Source: RHLJ01 sp048058975 (GTDB lineage: Bacteria > Bacteroidota > Rhodothermia > Balneolales > Balneolaceae). From it: DNA of 64,000 nucleotides. The DNA lies in contig JBLLNP010000007.1 in assembly GCA_048058975.1 (NCBI GenBank), positions 124,001 to 188,000 of the forward strand, read 5' to 3'. How positions within the stretch are numbered: position 1 is the first letter of the stretch; each line of letters opens with the position of its first letter. The translations under genes and the position numbers were made by a program. The notes beneath the pieces were generated by a model. It did no database searches and was not told where the DNA came from. It saw nothing but the letters and a program-made list of their open reading frames with translations. Positions 24,186-33,324 of the stretch are shown piece after piece.

Positions 24186-25907
24186 TTAAAATTTAAGCGT
24201 TAATCCTCCGAAGGCCTGCAGTGGTCGTTCCTGGTAACCCTCCCAAATTTCGTAGTTCTGACCCAAAATATTCAACACTTTCACATAAACACCAAATCTG
24301 TTATTAATTTGATATTCAGCCCCTCCGCTCAATAGCAGAAACGCTTTTAAGTCATCTGTGGAAGACGGTGCCGTTCTTTTGCCCACATACTCTGCCCAGC
24401 TGGTTATTTTCAGCTTATTTACAGGTTTGTAAGAAAATGACCCACTCACTCCCAGACGTTCTTCGAATGGAATATCACCTGCATTTGCGAGTTTAGGTCT
24501 TCGGGCATAGAAACGGCTATCGAACCAGAATTTTTCCGGGACAAGTTGCTGAGTAATACCCCCAAAAAGCTCAAATATGTTTGCCTTGCCATACTCAACA
24601 CCATAAAATTCGAAGCTATTTATTAAACCTCCAGTTGGCCTGGTTCGTTGATAATAGGCGTAATCTTTCGTCAACTCGTAGCTGATTCCTCCAAAGATTC
24701 GGTTTCCTTCCAATGCCTGAAACGCAATTTCTCCATAAACCCCGGACGTATAACTGTGTTGAAGAATCGTCTTAAAATCAAGAAATCTATTCGTTTGATG
24801 ATGTTCCTGTACGGTCTGAATATCAGGAGCTCCAAAAAGACTTCCCGTAACTATGATTGCATCTTTCAGGTTGTAGCGAAGCTTTAGCTCGGGAGTGAAA
24901 TAAATACGATTTGAAAGCCCATCAGAAACATACGCCAACCCGGCATTAGCAGTAATATGAGCACTGAAGTCAAGTAGTTTACGGTATTCGAGAGAGACCC
25001 CTGTGTTCAACCACTGCTGAGACTCTACCCCTGTGTATTGATAATTCCCAGCCGATACCGTCGCTTTTATGTGAAAGGTCTCATATAACCGGCTTCCAGC
25101 CCAATGCTTATCAAAATCGGCATTAATCACTTGTTCATTTACTTCTCCGGTACGAGTAGTACTTCCTGCATCTAAATCCACGGAGAACGCGTTACCACCC
25201 ACCGTCATTTCCCAACCTTCCAAGGCGTTGGCTGTTTTGGTGATAGAAACATCCCCTCCAAATCCCAGGTAATCCTTTCGTGTAGTTTCACCAATCCCAT
25301 TTTGGAAAACAGGTTCAAGGTTAAACATTCTATTGAAGTCACTCAAAAACCCAACTCCGGTAGAAATTTGTAAATCGTCTTTTACTTTTGAGTGAAGGCG
25401 AACATCTCCGTCAAAATAGCGAAAGCTACTTAGTTCCGGGGTATCCAGGTGTCCATCTGAAGACCGAAAATTTACATTTCCGGTTAACGCACTTGTAGTA
25501 TTTAAGCCATGATAGAAGTATCCTTCTGCTTCAGGGGTAACAAAATTTCCAAACCCGGCCTTTAATAATCCGGTAGTACGATCCGGTGTTCTGAGAATGG
25601 ATCTTTGTGGAGGCTCCGGTCGATCCAATTGTGTAATCGCGATATTTGCCACAGCCTCGTCCCTGCTTTCCATAAAGGGCATTCGGTTAGGGTCGATGCG
25701 GAAAACTCTCGGCTTGGGGTTGAAGCCTAAAATTGGCTGTCGTCTTAGTCCCGGAAAACGAGCCCTGAATTCGCTTCTTATCTCTATATCCTGAGGATTT
25801 ATCTCTGGGAGGAGGGAGTTTTGAGGGTTTCCTCCTGTGGATTGAGCCTGAATCTCAACACTTAAAAACAGCGCAAATAGGATAAGCGTGGGTTTTCGGA
25901 ACGTCAT
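24186..25907 (-). CDS. TonB-linked outer-membrane beta-barrel protein
   Basis: A 573-residue protein with a signal peptide (MTFRKPTLILFALFLSVEIQAQ), a short N-terminal extension of about 100 residues (ending in TGLLKAGFGNF) and many amphipathic strands with aromatic belts. It ends in YQERPLQAFGGLTLKF, a C-terminal aromatic. The pattern RLYETFHIKATVSAGNYQY, LLSGGAEYQINNRFGVYVKVLNILGQNYEIWEGY is that of a TonB-dependent-receptor-type barrel. The N-terminal plug is not obvious, so it could be a barrel without a plug. It is first in the operon that goes on with HU, HU-SPOR, ExbBD, TonB and S41, which supports TonB-driven or envelope function. Substrate unknown. Confidence 0.75.
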   Translation of the reverse strand: MTFRKPTLILFALFLSVEIQAQSTGGNPQNSLLPEINPQDIEIRSEFRARFPGLRRQPILGFNPKPRVFRIDPNRMPFMESRDEAVANIAITQLDRPEPPQRSILRTPDRTTGLLKAGFGNFVTPEAEGYFYHGLNTTSALTGNVNFRSSDGHLDTPELSSFRYFDGDVRLHSKVKDDLQISTGVGFLSDFNRMFNLEPVFQNGIGETTRKDYLGFGGDVSITKTANALEGWEMTVGGNAFSVDLDAGSTTRTGEVNEQVINADFDKHWAGSRLYETFHIKATVSAGNYQYTGVESQQWLNTGVSLEYRKLLDFSAHITANAGLAYVSDGLSNRIYFTPELKLRYNLKDAIIVTGSLFGAPDIQTVQEHHQTNRFLDFKTILQHSYTSGVYGEIAFQALEGNRIFGGISYELTKDYAYYQRTRPTGGLINSFEFYGVEYGKANIFELFGGITQQLVPEKFWFDSRFYARRPKLANAGDIPFEERLGVSGSFSYKPVNKLKITSWAEYVGKRTAPSSTDDLKAFLLLSGGAEYQINNRFGVYVKVLNILGQNYEIWEGYQERPLQAFGGLTLKF

Positions 25908-26139
25908 TGGGCAAATGGGTTTGCTGAAGGTACTAAATTTTGATGCAAGGTTTAAGCCCTTGCCTAACGAAAAAGATGTACTCGAAGTGTTGGGGGAAGT
26001 TCCTTAAACCCCCTTTGTTTGTTATCTCAACAAAAGCTCTTTGCAAATAATTGTATAGAGCATTGAGAATTATCTATCATTATTTTTCTGTTAATTAAAG
26101 AGTGTCTTATATGAACAGAACCTTATCCCCAGTTTATTA

Positions 26140-28224
26140 ATGAATAAATTATTAATAATAAATATTATAATCGCTATTCCTTTAATCACTTCTTTGGAAG
26201 TTTCTTCTCAAACTGCCGTTTCTTTAAATGGACCAATAGAATCTGACATTCGAGATATAGTCATGGTCTCGGACTCAATTTTTGTTGTTGGGTATGAGAA
26301 TGGGATATTTAAAAGATCCATCACAGATACACTCTGGAACTACGTCGAAACTGAATTCTTTACAAATTTAAGTTTCATAAAATCAGATGAATATTATTTA
26401 GTTGGAACTGGTGGAGGGTTTATTGTTCCCGAAGGATTAGCTTTTAACCAGTTATTCAGGTCTTTTGATTCTGGAAAAACCTGGGAAGAATTTAATGATG
26501 GGCTACAATATTGTCATACCGTAACCGAGTTACTGGAAACGAGCCTTCATGATTTACTGGTTGGTTGTAACTCTTTATATGAATTAGATAAAGCTTCGTC
26601 GTCATTTTCAGATTTACTTCCGGGGATTGGGGCTAGAGTTCAATTCATAAAGGAAGTTGATAACCATATCTTTGCAGGAACTAGTAGCGGTGTCTTTATC
26701 TCTGATAGTCAGGCCCTCAGTTTTGAACCGTTCGGTTTAGATACTCTCCGTACGAATAATATGCTTACAAGAAACGACACCCTTTTCTTTGCTACCAATA
26801 CTGGGATAATTAGTTACTATAACGATAACTGGACCTTTTATGACAACCCAAATGAGTTAGAATTTCACTTTCTACAGGCTATTTCGAATAAGCTCATAGC
26901 AGGAACTGAAGAGGAATTATATTATTTCTCGGTCGCTGAAAACGAACTCTCTCCTGTTTTTCAAGATCAATTTTCGGGGAACCTAAACAGACTGGAAACT
27001 CATGAGGGCGCTTTACTAGTAGGGACAACTAAAGGGCTTTATAGTTGTTCACCTTCCGCAGACACATGTACCAACCTATCAATACCAAATTCTTTTGTAC
27101 AGTCCATTGCTTTAAACAGTAGTAATAGTGCGCTTTTCAGCAGTACTTTTAACGGTATCTATAAATACGACCTTGAGTCAAAAACATGGGATAGTACAAA
27201 TATTATACTTGATGATCCCGAAAAAGTACTTGTAATTAGCGAAGATTCGTTAATTAGCTATGACAGTCCGTTTGTTTATACCTGTACATATAGTAGTTCC
27301 AGTTGTAACTCGGTTACGATTGACCCCGGATTTCCGCTTTTTGACATTACCAAAGATGACAACGGAATTCTTTATGTAGCGTCAAACCGAAAAGTTTTTA
27401 AATCTGAGGACGCAAAAGTATTTGAAGAAATAGAGTTTAATGAAAATAGAACCAACAGAAGTCTCTTTACAATTGGGGATTCCCTTTTATTCATAGGAAC
27501 TAATGAGGCATTAATCAGAAAAGCTCTTATTACTGGCGATACCACTCAAATTAAGTTTAATGGGTTTGGTGCGGGAAATTTTGCAAGCGCTAACGATGGA
27601 ACTATTATTGCTTATGCATTTGGAGGTCTTTATCGAAGTGATGATTTCGGAGTTACATGGAATAACATATTCAGTGATTCGAATATCCTGGATGATGAGT
27701 TTATTTCTAACACCGCAATTACTGATGATGGGGTATCTATTTTTCTATTTACTACCTTTAACAGAATTTTTGTTACCAATGATGGTGGAATGAACTGGGG
27801 TGTTTTAGATAGAACATTCAATGCCCGGGTTTATACTTCAATCATTAAAAACAATAAAACCCTATTTGTTGGAACTTGGGGTGGTGGGGTATTTGAGCTT
27901 GCATTACCACTTAATCCCCCCATCACAATTTCAAATGAGAACAAGGCAATATCAGGTCCGAAATCTTTTATTCTTTATCAAAACTATCCAAATCCATTTA
28001 ATCCTTCCAGCACTTTTTCTTTTGAGTTAAATGAACCAAATATAGCTCAGGTATCTGTTTACAATGTTTTTGGTCAACTTGTTTATTCGAAAAATCTTGG
28101 AAAACTAAATTCAGGTGTTCATACGGAAACCATAAATTTATCTAATTACTCCAGTGGGATGTACCTTCTGAAAGTTTCTGCTGGGAATCAGTCTCAAACT
28201 ATTAAAATGACACTTATTAAATAG
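26140..28224 (+). CDS. T9SS-secreted beta-propeller-like protein with C-terminal type A sorting domain
   Basis: A 694-residue exported protein. The signal peptide is MNKLLIINIIIAIPLITSLEVSSQ. The middle (about residues 30-600) holds repeated motifs such as FIKSDEYYLVGTGGGF, SFDSGKTWEEF, FAGTSSGVFISD, LLVGTTKGLYSC, LYRSDDFGVTWNNI and FVTNDGGMNWGVL. These are BNR-like or Reg_prop-like units of a beta propeller. The last 80 residues (LYQNYPNPFNPSSTFSFELNE to the C-terminal KMTLIK) are a type IX secretion sorting domain: YPNPFNP and the repeated pattern VYNVFGQLVYSKNLG, TINLSNYSSGMYLLKV. It should be transported through T9SS and possibly anchored to the surface. It is AT-rich relative to its neighbours and has no operon partner. 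Confidence 0.85.
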   Translation: MNKLLIINIIIAIPLITSLEVSSQTAVSLNGPIESDIRDIVMVSDSIFVVGYENGIFKRSITDTLWNYVETEFFTNLSFIKSDEYYLVGTGGGFIVPEGLAFNQLFRSFDSGKTWEEFNDGLQYCHTVTELLETSLHDLLVGCNSLYELDKASSSFSDLLPGIGARVQFIKEVDNHIFAGTSSGVFISDSQALSFEPFGLDTLRTNNMLTRNDTLFFATNTGIISYYNDNWTFYDNPNELEFHFLQAISNKLIAGTEEELYYFSVAENELSPVFQDQFSGNLNRLETHEGALLVGTTKGLYSCSPSADTCTNLSIPNSFVQSIALNSSNSALFSSTFNGIYKYDLESKTWDSTNIILDDPEKVLVISEDSLISYDSPFVYTCTYSSSSCNSVTIDPGFPLFDITKDDNGILYVASNRKVFKSEDAKVFEEIEFNENRTNRSLFTIGDSLLFIGTNEALIRKALITGDTTQIKFNGFGAGNFASANDGTIIAYAFGGLYRSDDFGVTWNNIFSDSNILDDEFISNTAITDDGVSIFLFTTFNRIFVTNDGGMNWGVLDRTFNARVYTSIIKNNKTLFVGTWGGGVFELALPLNPPITISNENKAISGPKSFILYQNYPNPFNPSSTFSFELNEPNIAQVSVYNVFGQLVYSKNLGKLNSGVHTETINLSNYSSGMYLLKVSAGNQSQTIKMTLIK

Positions 28225-28270
28225 TACTTAGGATTTAGCATCTCCCTCCGACTAGCATAAGCAACTCCGG

Positions 28271-28290
28271 ATTCCTGCCTGCGCAGGAAT
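28271..28290. repeat. Perfect 8-bp-stem hairpin, REP-like
   Basis: ATTCCTGC / GCAGGAAT with a CTGC loop lies between the convergent T9SS protein gene and the flippase-like gene. It resembles dispersed intergenic hairpins found in many genomes. Its position between convergent genes lets it act as a bidirectional terminator. Confidence 0.5.
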
Positions 28291-28306
28291 GACTATTGCG
28301 GGATAT

Positions 28307-29326
28307 TTATTTAGAGGCCGCCTCACCTTTTAGCACCACAAACTTATCGATCGCCAGACAGATGGGTGAAATAATCATCACAAGCACTAAGGTTGCTGCG
28401 TGTGTAATGGTAGCGAAAGCCAGACCCGTTGCCTCTGGAACGGCGTAGAGTACAAACAAACTGTAGGTGATAAAATAATGATAGCTACCCACTCCGCCGG
28501 GAGTAGGAATGGAAATCCCAACCGCAGAAACCATGGTAAGTACTACCGCGTCTGCAAAAGAAAGATCGTACGCGAGTTGCATATCAAACATCCAGAAGGG
28601 GATATAGATCATCAAAATATATAGTAGCCAGATCAGTGCTGTATAAATAATAAATACCGGCCAGTTTTTGAGTTTTCTGATCGCTAGTACTCCCTGTAGA
28701 AAGCTTTTTGCAGTAACCCGAATCTTTTCGAAGAAGAGGCCGATTTTTCCCCCTTTTTCTCCAAGCAATTTAAGAACCCGAAATGCTATATATCCAAACA
28801 GGATGAAGCCGATTCCGGCTATAACCAGCCATTTAATAATTCCGGCATAAACATCTGGATTTGTAACATCAACCTTGAATAATCGTGTCAAAATTTCGGG
28901 ATCTGAGATCATAAAAAACCCGACAAAAGTCATGATCATCAACATACTTACTACATCCACAATCCTTTCGAGCACAATGGTGCCAATGATTTTGGAATTG
29001 CTTTCGCCTACCTGCCGGGCTACATAAATGGGACGGGTTACTTCTCCAAGCCTGGGAAATGGAATGTTTGTGAGATAGCCGAACATCACTCCTGTAAAGA
29101 GGGTAAAACGGTGCGGGATTGCTCCTCCGTCGTTAAATAACATGCGCCAGCGTTCTGCTCTTATGTAGTGGGCAGTGGCTAAGGCAATGGCAAATGGAAA
29201 CAGCCAGCCCCAACTCATTCCTTTTGATGCTTCCAGAATCTCAGAAAACTCAACATTGCGAAAAGCAAGCCACAAAAAAAGTGCTGCAATCGCAACACTT
29301 ATTAAAATTTTAAGAGCTTTTTTCAT
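28307..29326 (-). CDS. Lysylphosphatidylglycerol-synthase-type (UPF0104) multipass membrane protein
   Basis: A 339-residue protein of the LPG-synthase transmembrane family (AglD/YbhN-like flippase-type proteins). It has about eight membrane helices (for example ILISVAIAALFLWLAFRNV, LFPFAIALATAHYIRAERW, WLVIAGIGFILFGYIAF, VVLTMVSAVGISIPTPGGVGSYHYFI, LAFATITHAATLVLVMIISPICLAI). The conserved R-x-x-R-W near residue 57 (HYIRAERWRMLF), FPRLGEVTRP near 95 and PTPGGVGSYHY near 275 are features of the family. It is probably in the cytoplasmic membrane and involved in lipid flipping or modification. It lies five bases before lolA on the same strand and is thus likely co-transcribed with it. Confidence 0.8.
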   Translation of the reverse strand: MKKALKILISVAIAALFLWLAFRNVEFSEILEASKGMSWGWLFPFAIALATAHYIRAERWRMLFNDGGAIPHRFTLFTGVMFGYLTNIPFPRLGEVTRPIYVARQVGESNSKIIGTIVLERIVDVVSMLMIMTFVGFFMISDPEILTRLFKVDVTNPDVYAGIIKWLVIAGIGFILFGYIAFRVLKLLGEKGGKIGLFFEKIRVTAKSFLQGVLAIRKLKNWPVFIIYTALIWLLYILMIYIPFWMFDMQLAYDLSFADAVVLTMVSAVGISIPTPGGVGSYHYFITYSLFVLYAVPEATGLAFATITHAATLVLVMIISPICLAIDKFVVLKGEAASK

Positions 29327-29331
29327 CCGGA

Positions 29332-30036
29332 TTAATTCCTCATATCCACAATTTCGGCGTCTTCAGGAACATCAAGTTTAAATGTATCTTCTGTTCGGTT
29401 TTCGAAGCTGCCATTGGTGAAGGTGGTTACGATCACATTATCTGCAAAATCGTAGGCGGTTATTTTAAGCGGCTCAAGTTCTGCATTCACTTCAATTTCA
29501 ACCGTAAGAAACGTAGCAAAATCATCTTGTGTAACTAAGGTAATAAGAGTATTGCCACCCGACAGCTTTTCCTGAGAAGCTGAATAGGTATCATCCAGTC
29601 CGCTGAGCATTCTTGAAGGGGCAAAATCATCTTCTTCGGGGTCGTATTCACTAATAATCAATCGATTTCGGAAAGCCTCATATACCTGTGAAAGCTCACC
29701 ATCCACTACAATCACCTTATCTTCGCTTTCCAGCTTGTAGCCGTTTTGATCAATCCAGATCATCCCTTCTGAAGAAGAAACATCTCCGGTATATGCATCT
29801 GTATAGCTGTGTTTGAAATCCGCTTTAAAAACAACCCCTTCCTGAAAACGGGTTTTCAGTTCTTCGAAAATCTGACTTTGGGCTTTGGCAACATCAGCCA
29901 TTAAAAATAATAAGAATAGAGCAAGGGTTATTGAGCTTAGAAAAAAGCTTCGTTGAACATCCTCCGTCCCTTCGGGACACCCCTCTGCCTTTTCGGCAGA
30001 CAGGCTTCGAAGGGGGGCTTTTTCTGTCCTAGACAA
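29332..30036 (-). CDS. lolA: LolA-type outer-membrane lipoprotein carrier protein
   Basis: This periplasmic chaperone carries lipoproteins to the outer membrane. After the hydrophobic signal (SSITLALFLLFLMADVAKA) come the LolA-family features FQEGVVFKADFKHSYTDAYTGDVSSSEGMIWIDQNGYKLESEDKVIVVDGELSQVYEAFRNRLIISEYDPEEDD, ending in DTFKLDVPEDAEIVDM. The N-terminus is odd: before the signal there are about 25 residues coded by palindrome-rich DNA (see the repeat at 29955). No ATG is suitably placed. GTG at 30060 overlaps the ftsK end; TTG at 30036 is 11 bases past the ftsK stop and is chosen tentatively, giving a long n-region. The true start is uncertain. Confidence 0.7.
   Translation of the reverse strand: MSRTEKAPLRSLSAEKAEGCPEGTEDVQRSFFLSSITLALFLLFLMADVAKAQSQIFEELKTRFQEGVVFKADFKHSYTDAYTGDVSSSEGMIWIDQNGYKLESEDKVIVVDGELSQVYEAFRNRLIISEYDPEEDDFAPSRMLSGLDDTYSASQEKLSGGNTLITLVTQDDFATFLTVEIEVNAELEPLKITAYDFADNVIVTTFTNGSFENRTEDTFKLDVPEDAEIVDMRN
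29955..30020. repeat. Palindrome-rich element inside the 5' end of lolA
   Basis: Three hairpins stand close together: GTCCC-TTC-GGGAC, TCTGCC-TTTTC-GGCAGA, and a palindromic CTTCGAAG with G/C runs on its sides. Such clusters are typical of repeated intergenic elements. This one is translated in frame as the N-terminal extension before the lolA signal peptide, provided the start lies upstream of it. Confidence 0.5.
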
Positions 30037-30046
30037 GGTTTTTAAT

Positions 30047-30741
30047 CTAGTTAAGGTCACTAAGTCCATCCAGAATCTCCTGTAGTTCGTCTTCATCCTG
30101 AATGAGCACATCCCTCGCGGTACTTCCCTGATATGGTCCAACAATCCCTGCATTGAATAATTGATCTATGATTCTTCCGGCTCGATTATATCCAATTTTC
30201 AGCTTTCTTTGAAGTAAGGATACCGAACCTTGTTGATGCAGCATCACCACTTTGGCTGCCGCCTCGAACATGTCGTCTATATCTTCTAACGGATCCGGAA
30301 TGCCTGCATTGTCCTCAACAATCATTGGAAGATAAAATGGTTCTTTATAGCCGGCCTGTTGTCCAATAAACGCATTGATTGTCTCTACTTCTTCGGTAGA
30401 AACGAACGCGTTTTGAATTCGGGTCATCCCCGCGCCGTTTGTAAATAACATGTCGCCCATTCCAACCAACTGATCGGCTCCACCTACATCCAGAATGGTT
30501 CTGGAATCTACTTTAGAAGCCACCTGATACGCGGCACGCGCCGGGAAATTCGCCTTGATAGTTCCGGTAATTACGTTAACCGATGGACGCTGTGTAGCTA
30601 CCACCATGTGGATTCCAACCGCACGAGCAAGTTGAGCGATACGCGCTATCGGCTCTTCAATTTGTTTTCCCGCAGTCATCATTAAGTCGGCAAGCTCGTC
30701 AATAATTACTACGATATAGGGGAGATGACGATGCCCCAGTT
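30047..30741 (-). pseudogene. ftsK: FtsK DNA translocase, C-terminal part of a frameshifted gene
   Basis: The second half of ftsK continues in another frame than the first. The continuation is KLGHRHLPYIVVIIDELADLMMTAGKQIEEPIARIAQLARAVGIHMVVATQRPSVNVITGTIKANFPARAAYQVASKVDSRTILD, typical FtsK motor domain with Walker B (VVIIDE). It ends in the gamma (KOPS-reading) domain (LLQRKLKIGYNRAGRIIDQLFNAGIVGPYQGSTARDVLI). A separate start in this frame exists at 30898 (MQTNRSLP) but makes nonsense residues before the homologous part, so it is not a real start. One base less in the A run at 30740-30742 (coding strand GAAGAAACTGG) would join the halves as GDLEELGHRHLPYIVV. Confidence 0.85.
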
Positions 30742-32582
30742 TCTTCCAGATCACCTTCTTTATATTTTTCGTTGTAGGCTTTAATGTCTCGCACCATCGC
30801 CATTTTGAGGAGATCATAGCGGTCGTCCATTTCTTTACAAACACTGTTAAGCGTTTCGAGTGCTTTGGATGTATCGGTAATGATCGGTTCGTCTGCATCA
30901 GGCAACATCGCCAGAAAATGATTCTGAATGTTTCTGTACAGTGAAAGTTCGATTTTCTTAGGATCGATCATCACAAACTTCAGATCATCAGGATGGCACT
31001 TGTAAAGCAGACAGGTGATAATAGTATTGATCCCAACGGACTTCCCTGAACCCGTCGCTCCGGCTACCAGCAAGTGTGGCATTTTGGCTAGATCGAGCAT
31101 AAACACTTCGTTCTCGATGGTTTTCCCGAAAGCCACCGGAAGGGTCATCGTGGTTTCTACAAACTTTTTGGTATTGATTACTTGCTTGATGTACACCGTT
31201 TCGCGGGTGCTGTTTGGAACCTCAATTCCCACGGCCGATTTTCCGGGAATAGGAGAGAGCATCCTTAACCCTTTAGAGGCGGTCGCCATTTTCAGGTCAT
31301 TAGAGTAACTCTCGATCTTGCTGATTTTCACATCAGGAGCAGGTTCTAATTCATACAGCGTAACAGTCGGACCCACAATCGCATTAATTCCTACTATCTC
31401 AATTTTGTGGCGCTTCAGCTTATCAAGAATAATCCGTTTGTTTTCCTTGATTTCCTCCAGATCCACTTCATTGCCCTCATTTGGAGGAGCGGTTAATAAA
31501 TCTATAGTTGGGAACTTATACTTGATGACCGGAACTTCTTTCGCCTTATCCTCATTGATCTTATCCAGGTCTTTTTCTCCGGCTTCTTCGTCTCCTTCAC
31601 CCTTAAATATGGCTACTTCCACGTCATCTTCGTCATCCGGGTCGTTTACTTCCGCTTTTTCGATGATCGCACGTGGCCGGGTATCTAAAGACTGTACCTG
31701 CGCCCGTTCTTCTTCAATGCGCTTTCGATCTTCTTCTTCTGATTTCTCAACAATTTCTTCTATGCTTGGCCTTGGTCTTACTGCTTCTTCTTTGCTTTTA
31801 GCCTCCGCGATTTGGCGTTTTTTGATCGCCGCGTTTCTTTCTTCCTGAGCCTTTTCCGCTTCTTTTTCTTCTTTCTTAAGCGCAATTTCGGCTTTCTTTT
31901 CAGCGATACGCTCTTCCCGCTCTGCAATGCGCTGTGCTTTCCTTTCTTCTCTGGCGATGCGGGACTCTTCCATTTTCTCCCGCATATTGTCCATCCAGAT
32001 TTTCACATTATCGATAGTTTTCTGGAGATCACGGTCCCACAACAGAAGCAGTGTAACCAACAACAACACGGAAAGAATAAAGATGGAACCAATACCTGTG
32101 ATATTCTGAAGAACCTTTGAAATAGCAACTCCAGCAGAGCCGCTCCAAAGAGAATCATCTGGAAAATTAGCATTTTGATTTAGCCAACCTATGAATGTAG
32201 ATAGTAAAATAACCCCCCAAACTCCCAGAATATTTAGCCAGTTATTTTCTTTGATTGACCTACGACGAAAAATATGCCAGCCATTGTATCCTACTAATAA
32301 CGCCAACAAAAAACTGCTATAACCAAACAGTGAATACACAAAAAAGTGAGAGATAAACGCACCAACCGGACCAAGCCAATTTTGAACTAACCGGGAATTC
32401 GCATCCGGGTTAAACAAGTCCGTGAACTCTATACTCCTGGCATACTGATAATCTTCAGGTGTGTAAGACAGAATACTCAAACCCAACAACACCGCGATTG
32501 CGATTACAATAATCCCAATAATCTCAACCTTTCGGTTCGAGTCAATTCCAGAAGCCGCTGTATTTAGTTTTTTCTTAGCCAT
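30742..32582 (-). pseudogene. ftsK: FtsK DNA translocase, N-terminal part of a frameshifted gene
   Basis: FtsK couples chromosome dimer resolution to division. Visible here are four membrane helices (about residues 20-175: VEIIGIIVIAIAVLLGLSIL and following), a long charged linker (about 195-330, E/K/R-rich helical), and the start of the motor domain with Walker A LLVAGATGSGKSVGINTIITCLL near residue 500, then VMIDPKKIELSLYRNIQNHFLAMLPD. After YNEKYKEGDLEE the frame runs into TGASSSPLYRSNY and stops at 30699, which is not FtsK sequence. The break is a one-base shift. Whether it is a true mutation or a sequence error cannot be told here; ftsK loss would be unusual. It overlaps the comB stop by 8 bases. 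Confidence 0.85.
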
Positions 32583-33312
32583 TCAAATTGGTAATAATTC
32601 CGTCTTTCATGCCCGGTAATACACTAAATTTATCTACCTGACAGCAAAAAGGCACATCATCTTCCGGCACAAGGTTTCGCAATCGGTGTGCATGGTCACT
32701 TTGCCGGATAGTTTCTTCCAAATCATCCCCAAATTTTTCGAACAACCCAAACGCAACTTTGGCACCGTCTTTGGTCTTCTCAGGGAGATTGCCTTTGCAT
32801 AGCTTATGGATTAGCGAGCCAGCAAACATAGTATCTTCAAGGGCCAGCCTTCCACGCCAACCCGAACAAATCAATACCACTTCATCATCGTGTTCTGCTA
32901 GTGCATTTAAAATCGCTTTCTGATTTAGAAATGAACCAATATAAATCCGGTTGGCAAGATTCGCTTTTTTAATAGCACGGGTACCATTCGTGGTGTTAAT
33001 AATAAGAGTTTTGTCCCCAACCACTTCTTTGGTGTATTCCTGGGGAGAGTTTCCTAAATGATAACCCTCAATTTTTACTCCGTCTTTTTCCCCACACAAC
33101 AAATAATCATTTTGATCCATGGTGCGGGCAATTTTCATGGCATCACTCATATCTTCTACAGGAATAATTTTTTTAGCCCCGTTATTTACCGCGGTAACAA
33201 TGCTTGATGACGCCCTAAGAATGTCTATAATTACCGCACTCTTTCCACGAAGGTCTTCCTCCTGGAAAGCCTGTACAGAAAAAAATACATCTATATATTT
33301 CAAATCCGGCAT
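32575..33312 (-). CDS. comB: 2-phosphosulfolactate phosphatase family protein (ComB-like)
   Basis: A 245-residue protein of the ComB family, first known in coenzyme M synthesis (Mg-dependent release of phosphate from phosphosulfolactate). In non-methanogens its role is less clear. Family motifs: AVIIDILRASSSIVTAVNNGAKKIIPVED (about residues 26-55), GEKDGVKIEGYHLGNSPQEY (about 74-94), LIINTTNGTRAIKKA and VVLICSGWRGRLALEDTMFAGSLI (about 147-170). Its 3' end overlaps ftsK by 8 bases, and gcvT ends 12 bases upstream of its start, so gcvT, comB and ftsK are one transcription unit. Confidence 0.88.
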   Translation of the reverse strand: MPDLKYIDVFFSVQAFQEEDLRGKSAVIIDILRASSSIVTAVNNGAKKIIPVEDMSDAMKIARTMDQNDYLLCGEKDGVKIEGYHLGNSPQEYTKEVVGDKTLIINTTNGTRAIKKANLANRIYIGSFLNQKAILNALAEHDDEVVLICSGWRGRLALEDTMFAGSLIHKLCKGNLPEKTKDGAKVAFGLFEKFGDDLEETIRQSDHAHRLRNLVPEDDVPFCCQVDKFSVLPGMKDGIITNLNG

Positions 33313-33324
33313 TTATTCTTCTCT

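Noticed and set aside
25908..26139. Possible promoter TAAATTTTG in the divergent gap before the T9SS gene
   Set aside because: The fit to TAnnTTTG is poor and the possible -33 word lies too close.
30742..30898. Separate ATG start (MQTNRSLP) for the C-terminal FtsK part
   Set aside because: The first 50 or so residues are out-of-frame FtsK and unlike any protein; homology begins only after the frameshift point.
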